Positions 8,801 through 16,300 of a stretch of 24,910 bases of DNA are shown here, piece after piece. This DNA is from JBDNJM01 sp041687755. Lineage in GTDB: Bacteria > Planctomycetota > UBA1135 > GCA-002686595. The stretch spans positions 1-24,910 of the forward strand of contig JBDNJM010000119.1 in the NCBI GenBank assembly GCA_041687755.1. Direction: 5' to 3'. The position numbers and the translations under genes were made by a program. The stretch's first letter is position 1; the number at the start of each line of letters is the position of its first letter. The notes under the pieces were generated by a model that saw only the letters and a list, made by a program, of their open reading frames with translations, ran no database searches and was not told the DNA's origin.

Positions 8801-10306
8801 GGCCGGACCGGCTCCGAGGCGGCGCTGAAGCTCGAGCTCTTGCGCATCGACCAGCGGCAGCTCGCCGACAGGCCGCTCGGGTTCGTTGACCAGCCCCTTG
8901 AGCAGAGCAAAGAAGCTCGCCGTGATCCGGTCGACCGTCTCGGGTTCGAACAGCGCGGTGCGATAGTCGATCACTAGCCGCGCCGCACGACCTCGGTCCT
9001 CAAGCCCGATCGCGAGGTCGAACTGGGTCCAGCCTGGATCAAAGTCGAGTTCACCCCCTCCGTCGTTCCAGCCCTCGGGCAGGGCCCGTGCAGGCGCCTT
9101 GTCGAAGAACACGTCGAATAGCGGGGTGCGCGAGGGGTCGCGCGGAACGCCCAGGGCTTCGACGAGCTGCTCGAAGGGCAGCTCGTCGTGCTCGAGTGCC
9201 CCGCGCAGATCGGCGTGAGTGCGCGCGACGTGCTCGGCGATGCTGCGATCGAGTTCCACCGTCGCGGGCACGGCCAACGTCTGCACCAGGGGCCCGATCA
9301 GTCCGGCGAAGTCGCGGACGTCGCGTCCGGCGCTGGAGGTGCCGACGAGGAACCGCTCGGACCGCCCGATGCGCCCGAGGAAGACCTGCAGCGCGGCAAG
9401 GTACACGGTGAAGCTGGACGTCCCGAGCGCGCTGGCGAGTGCAGCGGCGGCGCGTACCGTCATGGGCGCGACGTCGTGGTAGCTGCGACGGCTCGCGGCC
9501 GCGAGTCGTGCGGGGCGGGGTCGATCGAGCGGCAGGTCGGGTCGCTCGAGGTGCCCCCCGAAGCGACTGCGCCAATCGCCCGTGCGCCGCTCGCGCAGCG
9601 TCGGCGTCAGGCGCTCGCGCTGCCAGGCGGCGAAGTCGCGCAGGCGCAGGGCGGGCGCGGGAAGATCCGCTGTGCCGCCGGCCGTGCGCGCGTCGTGCTC
9701 CGCGGTCAGCTCCGCGAGCAGCAGCCCGAGCGACCAACCGTCCGCGATCGCGTGGTGCAGGGCGAGCACCAGCCCGAAGTCGCGTGGGCCGAAGCGCAGC
9801 AGCCGCACTCGGAGGAGCGGTCCTCGGGCTAGGTCGATGCGGGTGGCGGCCATCGCACGAGCGTCGGCGAGGGCGAAGCCATCGCGCTCAGGAGCGGGCA
9901 CGTGCTCGGCCGCGACGCGCTCGAGGCGGACTAGGCCGCCCGCGTCGAAGTGCAGCCCGGGCCGGCCGTCCTCCGTCGCGATGCGCGCGCCGAGCGCTTC
10001 GTGGCGAGCGACGACTCTGCCCAGGGCGAACTCGAAGGCGTCGGCGTCGACGGCCCGCCGCACGCGGCCGGTGCCGCACAGGGTGAGTTCAGGAGAGCCC
10101 GGGTCCAGTTGCTCCAGGAACCAGAAGCGCTCCTGGGCGAACGTCAGCGGGGCCGGCTCGTCGGGGCCCAGGCGCCGGACGCCGTCGGGGGCCGCGCCGC
10201 CGCGCTGCGCCGTGCGCCGCTCGAACAGCGCACGCTGGGCGGGGCTCAGCCGCGCGAGCCGTGCTTCGATGCCTTCGGCGTCCGCTCGGTGCTCGGGATC
10301 GGACAA
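2822..10306 (-). CDS. dimodular NRPS, C-A-T-C-A-T-R, with terminal thioester reductase
   Basis: This 2494-aa synthetase should condense an acyl group with two amino acids and release the product reductively. Approximate domain order: C1 45-470 (HHAIADG, H184-G190); A1 515-1000 (SSGSTGRPKG near 655-665; substrate-pocket Asp D700 in FDSAIWEL); T1 with phosphopantetheine Ser1047 (LGGNSLL); C2 1110-1530 (HHIVTDA, H1235-A1241); A2 1560-2030 (TSGTTGEPK near 1692; D1739 in FDAALLEF); T2 with Ser2085 in GATSLG; R 2150-2494 with the NAD(P)H motif GATGFLG near 2160 and Y2317xxxK2321. The architecture matches what I recall for Rv0101 of the M. tuberculosis isonitrile-lipopeptide cluster. By-eye pocket codes are DSWQIALID-K for A1 and DALVWGLVN-K for A2; neither gives a confident substrate. 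The start is TTG at 10306, one base after the PKS stop, supported by GAGGG five bases upstream. The R domain could yield an aldehyde or, after a second reduction, an alcohol. Confidence 0.95.
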   Translation of the reverse strand: MSDPEHRADAEGIEARLARLSPAQRALFERRTAQRGGAAPDGVRRLGPDEPAPLTFAQERFWFLEQLDPGSPELTLCGTGRVRRAVDADAFEFALGRVVARHEALGARIATEDGRPGLHFDAGGLVRLERVAAEHVPAPERDGFALADARAMAATRIDLARGPLLRVRLLRFGPRDFGLVLALHHAIADGWSLGLLLAELTAEHDARTAGGTADLPAPALRLRDFAAWQRERLTPTLRERRTGDWRSRFGGHLERPDLPLDRPRPARLAAASRRSYHDVAPMTVRAAAALASALGTSSFTVYLAALQVFLGRIGRSERFLVGTSSAGRDVRDFAGLIGPLVQTLAVPATVELDRSIAEHVARTHADLRGALEHDELPFEQLVEALGVPRDPSRTPLFDVFFDKAPARALPEGWNDGGGELDFDPGWTQFDLAIGLEDRGRAARLVIDYRTALFEPETVDRITASFFALLKGLVNEPERPVGELPLVDAQELELQRRLGAGPATPADPPTISARLAHWAELDPTAACIADPNGRRSRAEFLAAVRCTAARLRAAGVRRGSTVGVLAARDRPSVIAAHACWWLGAAYLPLDASDPPERFAAILEDGRPCLLLGRPAALDSLQALGQPTLPLDVSIDERFELFAPAARPEDPAYAIFSSGSTGRPKGSLISHAALANHSAATLERFDFGTDERFVLRTPPTFDSAIWELCIPIAAGAELRIPAPELQRDLPALLDWVVAEGATVVQVVPSLLGAWIEGLRGRTTRLRHVISAGEALPAEVAAGFFEAAPEPVRLHNLYGPSECGIDTLWHEVPRESAPLGGARASVPIGRPLPGVRVEVLDARGQPLPRGVTGELAIEGAGVAVADLSSAHARAPRFERDGSRYRSGDLVRWLPGGDLEFVGRADEQVQLQGVRVELGEVEAALRALPGVAEAAAVVTGELGRARLVAWFVPEQGSDVNATELLEQLSERLPSALRPAELRSLESLPLGPTEKLDRRALEAMGRAAAPLERRGAPPVTPTERALAAAFSELLGVDPVLREDDFFRLGGNSLLATRLAARAAATLSRELPLRLLFEHPQLAALARALDVLQDAQPDATGAPLPRRSAAEFEPVSSAVERLWILEQLAPGTRRSHVPAAFALEGPLELEHLNRSWAALLERHPVLSSALVERDGRPCWTRAAAPPSPCREIDLRGLTDDQQRRRVEAWIGAPFDLSSGPLARLNLFLLGAERQLLLIEQHHIVTDATSIRIVLEELLEGIAAAAEGRATRLAPAACGLHDATDWRAAAEHGPGAEARLAARVAELCDAPVELVGLGDRARPQRPSFAGAQRTRALPGDWPARVRATAAEAATTPYAWLLATFATALARWTGTESFVIGTTELGRDRPEFESLVGLFVNLVPLRLDVDLGAPFASGVAAAHAAAGRALDARGVPFERLVEELFPERDPARHPLFQVSFDLVPSPPDELLVGALRCTDAQTGETDVEHLVAKLDLSLAIEDRGASWVARIDFASELFEAETIERWFRAWVRLVEAALERPTACSGQLAWIGATERSGLLQLGRGPELDPATAELDELLRARGQDNPLGLSFGERTWSRAELWQRVEERAAQLRELGVGPGLVVGICLPRGFGTLLEPLAVWRAGAAWLTLDPNDPPLRHDDLLQRAAAALRIDTAGVHRLREASPKSSSPTPEDPAYLIPTSGTTGEPKLVVVSRAGLVSLLLGVLQTFELGAAPRSLSRTSLAFDAALLEFAPIFAAGGSVTIAPDAAALDPAAVAALIAPAGIDTLVATSSWCGLLFDAELPDGALDSLRTVWVGGEAARASLPAQVAERAPRARLFNLYGPAEATVNTTWHACGPETEGPIPIGRPVPGTQLFVLDATGDLALPGRPGELAIAGPSVALGYRGAAAADEARFGQVDLGAGMQRVYRSGDRVRWRADGALDFLGRIDRELELAGRRVDAAEIETALLAHPAVREAAITAREGEHGTRLVAHVATDLDLESLTRALGPHLKRRLPRALAPRLFDALDELPRTVGGKLDLAALGARPIGPSASREGTPATPQELPLLGLAARLFDAPELRPTDDLYASGATSLGLIQLALRARSELGLALPPEALFAQPTVRGALAHLARPTGPRPALLHAEAVLDPSLIPPIPIRTPRHARPHVLLTGATGFLGAHLAQELARAGAGKLTALVRAESRELAERRLHGVFNAYGIDPPPPVEVVLGDLAQPGLGFAPDVRDALAADVDRIVHCGAAVDFFAGYEQLRAANVGSTETLIALALDSGAQLHFVSTLGVFFSPSHGPDERVDEATSLEAFDDVEHGYEQTKWVAEALVRQATVRGLTACVHRPGRIAAHSVTGAINAADFTQRTLEGCRRIGAVPDLHTTVDLTPVDAVARAIALLAVNSAPPPVTHLANPDPVSFQELCSTQGAGLELVPYAEWLARAERAVAADPEHPLLPLLGPLLAAGPDDPSALLLDMVLPRVDQERTRRALARAATAR

Positions 10307-10307
10307 G

Positions 10308-13300
10308 TCAGCCCTCGGAGCTCAAGCGCGCCTCGGCCTCCGCATCGGACATTTGCTCGATCTCCCCGAGCAGCTGCGCGAGGTCGTCGTCCGGGCCCGC
10401 GCTCTCGACCTGCTCGGCCATGAACGCCGCCAGCGCGGCGGCGTTCGGGTAGTCGAGCACCATTGACACAGGAAGCCCGATGTTCAGGCCGGCCTCGAAG
10501 CGGTGGCGCAGCTCGACGCCCATCAGGCTGTCGATGCCGAGCTCCGCGAAGGGACGCTGGGGATCGATCGAGTCGGCCGAGGCGTGTCCGAGAACGCGGG
10601 CCAGTTGCTCGACGACCCAGCCCTCGATCGCGGCGCGCAGGGCTTCGGTGTCGGCCCCCGTCGCGATCGTCGCGCGCAGGCGCGCGAGGGTGTCATCGCG
10701 GGCCGCCTGCGGATTCGCTTCGACGCCCAAGCGCTCAAGGAAGCGAGGGACCTGCGGCAACTGCGCGAGGTAGCGGTTCCAGGTGATCGGCAGCACGCCG
10801 ACGACCGGCGTCGCACGCGGTCGTTCGAGCAGCGATCGCAGGCTGCGCACGCCCAGCTCCGGTGAGATGGAGCCCATGCCGCGCGCGCTCAGGGCCGCGG
10901 CCGCACGCTCGTCCATGCGCGCCGCCATGCCGTCGCCCGACCAGGGTCCCCAGGCGATGCTGAGCCCTGCGAGACCCGCGGCGCGACGCTTGGCGGCGAG
11001 ACCGTCGAGGAAGGCGTTGGCGGCGGAGTAGGCCGACTGGCCGGGGTTGCCCAGCATCGAGGCCATCGAGGAGAACAAGACGAAGTGATCCAGCGCAAGG
11101 TCTCGCGTGCGCTCGTGCAGGTTCCAGGCGCCGCGGATCTTCGGCGCGAGCACGCGCTCGACCTCCTCCGCGGGCTGGCCGACCGCGACGCCGTCGTGCA
11201 GCACGCCGGCGGAGTGGAACACGCCTGCGAGGCGTGGACCGATGTCCTCGAACAGGGCGTCGAGCGCGGCGCCATCGGTCACGTCGACGGCTTCGATGCG
11301 CACGCTGGCGCCCGCGGCCTCGAGTGTTTCCCGCAGCGCTAGGGCCCGCTCGGAGTCGGGCCGGCGGCCCAGGAGGACCAGCTCGCGCGCGCCTTGCTCG
11401 GCGAGCCAGGTCGCCGTGTGGCCTCCTAGGGCGCCGAGCCCTCCGGTGACCAAGTAGCACGCGTCGGAGCGGATGCTCGAGCGCGCGGCGGCTCCAGCGG
11501 GCAACTCCACGACAAGCTTGCCGACATGGCGCGACGCCGCGAGCAGCCTCAGCGCGCGGCCGGCGTGGGCGTACGGGAAGAGCGTGCGATGGGCGAGCGC
11601 GAGGCGGTCTGCGCTCCACTCCCGTTCGACCCGCGCGAGCAGCGCGTCGACGAGCGCGGGTTCCCGCAGGTTGAGCTCCTCCAGGTCGAACTGGGCATAG
11701 CGCACATCGGGCCGCTCGGCCGCGACCTGCTCCGTCGTCCAAGTCTCGAGCTTGCCGATCTCGACGAAGCGTCCGCCCTCGGCCAAGGCCGCCAGGGACT
11801 CAGGCACGTGCGGACCGGCCGGGCTGTCGAGGACCACTTCGACGCCGCGGCCGTCGGTCGCGGAACGGATCGCGTCGGCGTAGCCCAGCTCGCGGCTCGG
11901 GTACAGGTGCTCGACCCCGAGCTCCCGCAGGAGCGGCCACTTGTGCGGGCTGGCCGTGGCGAAGACCTCGGCGCCGACTCTTTGGGCGAAGGCGACCGCG
12001 GCGAGGCCCACGCCCCCCGCAGCGCCGTGGATCAGGACTCGATCGCCGCCGCGGAGTTCGGCGAGGTCGCGGAACGCGCGCTCGATGGTCATCGCCGCCA
12101 CGAGGGTCCCGGAGGCGTCGGTCAGCGGAATGGCGTCCGGCACGCGCAGCACCAGGCGCCGGTGGAGCGTGGCATGACTCTGGAACACGCCCGCAGCGAG
12201 CGCCGCGACGCGGTCCCCCGGTTCGAGGTCCTGCACCGCAGTGCCCGCGCGCACGACGACGCCAGCGCACTCGAGCCCGAGCGGCTGGTCGCTCGCGCGC
12301 TCGAAGCCGCTGTACTCCCGCAGCTGGCCGAGGGCGTACAGCGCGTCCTTGAAGTTGAGCCCGAGCGCGTGGACCTCGATCTCGACCTCCTCTGGCCCGG
12401 GCTCGCGGCGCTCCACCGCGCGCGCCTCGAGCGAACCGAGGTCGCCGTAGCTCGTGGGCCGCAGGCTCCAGGCTGCAAAGCGCGGGGCACCGAGCGTGCG
12501 CTCGTCGCGGACGCTGAGGGCGGCGAGGCGCGCGGCGCGCAGGCCCCCGGCGCGCCACGCGAGGCGTCGCTCGGGGTTGTTGCTGGGCGGGCTCGTGAGC
12601 ACCGCAGCGAGCGCGCGCGCCTGGGCCTCGGGGTCGGGGGCGCGCGGATCTTGGTCGAACGCGACGAGGCCCAGCTGGGGGTGCTCGAAGGCTGCGCTGG
12701 CCGCGAAGCCGTGCAGGGCCGCGCGCGCGGGGTCCGGGTGCAGCCCATCGTCCCCGGTGCTCTGGGCGCCAGCGGTCGCGAGCAGGAGCGTGCAGTTGCC
12801 GCGCTCGCAGGCGGCTGCAGCAGCGAGGGCGGCGCGCAGGACCGCGAGCTCGCGCGCAACCGTCGCCGGCGGGTCGTCTCCGGCGGCTGCGAGTCCGAGC
12901 CCGTGCACGATCCCGCGCGGTTCGGCGCAGGCGGCGAGTCGCTCGCCGAGCCAGGTGGAGAGGGCGGGTCCGTGCGAACCTAGCTGCTCGGAATCGAACC
13001 GCTGGACGCGCGCGCCTGCAGACTCCAAGAGCTGCGCGAGGTCCCCGAGTTGCGCCCCGACCAACAGCCAGTCGCCGGCGGCCGCCGCGTCGTCGAACGT
13101 CGGCACGGCGACGGTCTGCCAGCGAATCCCGTGGCCGAGCGCGCGGAGCGGATCGGTTTGGGCGAGCAGCGCCTCGCGCGCGGTGCGAGCGAGCTGCAGC
13201 CCGTGAACGGAGGCGACGCGGGTGCCGTCGTCGGCGAGCAGGTCGAGCTCGAGCACGAGCCGGTCCGCCGTGGCCGAGCCCTCGATCAGCCGCGTGCGCA

Positions 13301-16300
13301 CCCAGACGGGCCGCACGCGCGGGGCCCCGACGCGCAGCTCTGCGATCGCGGTCGGCAGGAACAGGGCGTCGGCGCCGGTGCGCGCCGCGAGCACGCCCGC
13401 GGTTTGGAAGGCGGCGTCGAGCAGCCCGGGGTGCAGCACGTACGGGCCCTCTTCTTCCGCGGCGCTCGGCGCGCGCAGGCGGCCGAGCGCGAAGTCGGGC
13501 GCCAGGTGCAGCTCCTCGAGTCGGCGGTAGAACGGACCGTAGCCGAGCCCGAGGTCGCGCAGCGAAGCATCGTAGGCGTCGACGTCGAAGGACTCAGCTG
13601 CTGCAGCGCGCAGGGCGTCGAGGTCGAGGCGCTCGGATTCGAACGGCGGGTCGAGCAGCAGCCGCCCGCCGGCGTGCCGCTCGAAGGCGTCGGCGCCCTT
13701 GTCGCGGCCGAAGATCTCGAACCCGCCGCCTGCTGTGACCACGAGTTGGACTTCCGCGCCCGCGGGTTCGACGAAGCGTGCGCGGCTGATCTGGAGCTCC
13801 GCGATGCCGGCCGTTTGCGAGGCGCCGCAGCGCAGGGCTGCGGCGAGCCCGGCTTCGACCCAGGCGGCCGCCGCGACGAGCACGGCGCCCTGGACCTGGT
13901 GGTCGGCGACGAGCGGCGTCTCCGGATCGAGTTCGGTCGCGAACAGTGCGCCGCCGGGGGCGCTGGCAAGGTCGAGCTGCAGCCCGAGCAGCGGGTGCGC
14001 ATCGGCGGGCAGGCCGCCCTTGCGGCCCGGCTTGACCCAGTGCGGCGTGGAATCGAAAGGGTAGGCCGGCAGCTCGACAGGTCGGCCGCCCGAGCCCGCG
14101 GACACGGCGCGCCAGTCGAGCGCGACGCCCTTGGCGAACAGGTCGAGCGCGGCCTGGCCGAGCTGGCGCCAGCCGTCGCCCTCGGTGTCCTCGGAGCGTG
14201 TGCGCTGGCTGGGCACGAAGGCGATGCGGTCGTCCTCGACGAAGCGCTTGGCCAAGCCGAGCAGCACAGGAGCCGGACCGATCTCGACGAGCGCGTCCGG
14301 ACCGGCCTCGACGAGTCGCGTCATCGCTTCGTGGAAGCGCACCGGGCGCCGCACGTGCTCGATCCAGTACTCGACGTCGGTCAGCCGCGCGGGCGCGCAG
14401 CCCGGCTCGAGGCAGGAGCTGAAGCCCAGCCGCGGGGGGTGAAAATCGAGGCCCTCGAGCACGGCCCGGAAGGGCTCGAGCATCGGCTCCATTAACGGCG
14501 AGTGGAATGCGTGGCTGACCTCGAGCGCGCGCGAGCGCAGGCCCTGGCGCTTGAGTCGCTCGGCGGCGGCGGCGATCGCCGCCGGCTCGCCCGACAGGAC
14601 GACGCGCGCCTCGCAGTTGATCGCGGCGATGCCGAGGCGCTTGGAGTCTGCGTCGACGAGGCCTTGCAGCTCGGACGGCTCTGCGAGCACCTCGAGCATG
14701 TCGCCGGGTGTGGTGTGCTCCACCATCAGCCGACCGCGCGCGGCGGCGAGCCGTGCGGCGTGCTCGAGGCTCAGGACGCCCGCGCACCAGGCGGCGGCGA
14801 TCTCTCCGACGCTGTGCCCGAGGACGAACTCCGGCTCGACCCCAAAAGCCCGCCAGGTGTCGACGAGCGCGACCTGCAGCGCGAACAGGCACGGCTGGGT
14901 GTGGTCGGTGCGGCCCAGCAGGTGCGCGGCGTCGCCCCACAGGACCTCGGTGAGCGGGGCCTCCAGCTCGCTGTCGAGCAGCGCCGCCGTGCGCTCGAGG
15001 CTCGCGCGAAAGGCGGGCTGCAGGCGATACAGGTCGCGACCCATGCCGATCAGCTGGCTGCCCTGCCCGGTGAACAGGAAGGCGATCCGCGGTTCCTTCG
15101 CCGAGCGCCGCACGCCTGAGCTCGCGGGGTCTTCGGCGACGCGCCGCAGGAACGCGCTCAGCTCGGCCGCGTCGGCGACCACGGCGCCCGCGCGCAGCGA
15201 GCGCTGGGTACGGCCGGGGCCCAGGGTGCGCGCGACGTCGGCCACACGCAGCTCGGGCGAGGCCTCCAGGGCCGCGGACAGGCGCTGCGCCACGCGGGCG
15301 AGGGCTGCGGGGCTGTCGGCGGAGAGCGGGATCGGCTCCGGGCGCTCGACGCTAGCCGGCCGCTTCGCGGGAAGCGGCGCCTCCTCGATGACAACGTGTC
15401 CGTTGGTCCCGCTAAAGCCGAACGAGTTGATGCCAGCGCGCCGCGGACGCTCGCTGCGCGGCCAGGGCCGGGGCTCCTGGACCACCTCGACGACCGTGCG
15501 TTCCCACGGGATATGCGGGCTCGGGTGCTTGAAGTTCAGGTGCGCAGGAAGCTGCTCATGTCGCAGGGCCTGGACGACCTTGATCAGCCCGGCGAGGCCC
15601 GCGACCGGCTCTGTGTGCCCAATGTTCGTCTTGACCGAGCCGATCGCGAGCGGCCGGCCGCGTCGTTCGGGCGGACCGAAGACAGCATCGAGGGCGGAGA
15701 CCTCGATCGGATCGCCCAGCACGGTTCCGGTCCCATGGGCCTCGATGTAGTCGACGTCGCCCGGCTCCAGCCGTCCGTCAGCGAGCGCGGCTCGGATGAC
15801 GGCTTCCTGCGCCCTGCTGCTCGGGACGGTCAGGCCGCCGCTCGCGCCGTCTTGATTCACGGCGCTGCCCCGCACCAGGCCCAGGATGCGGTCGCCGCGC
15901 GCGAGGGCACGACTCAGCGGTTCAATTACGATCGCGGCGACGCCCTCGGAGCGCACGTAGCCGTCGGCGGAGGCATCGAACGTCTTGCAGCGCCCGTCCG
16001 GAGCGAGCATCGAGGCCTTGCAGACCGAGATGTTCGCGAAGGCATCGATAAGGATGTTCACGGCGCCGACCAGCGCCGCCTCGCACTCGCCGTTGCGGAT
16101 CGCGCTGGTGGCCTGGTGCAGGGCAACCAGGGACGAGCTGCACGCGGTGTCGAGCGCGAAGCAGGGTCCGGTCAGCCCGAGCGTGAAGGATAGGCGTCCC
16201 GCGAGCGTGGACGAGGAGGTGCCGGTGGCCGAGTAGGTCTCTGCGCGCTCTGGTGTGCGCACGCCCTGACTCTCAAGGTACTCGGAGTTCAGCGCTCCGA

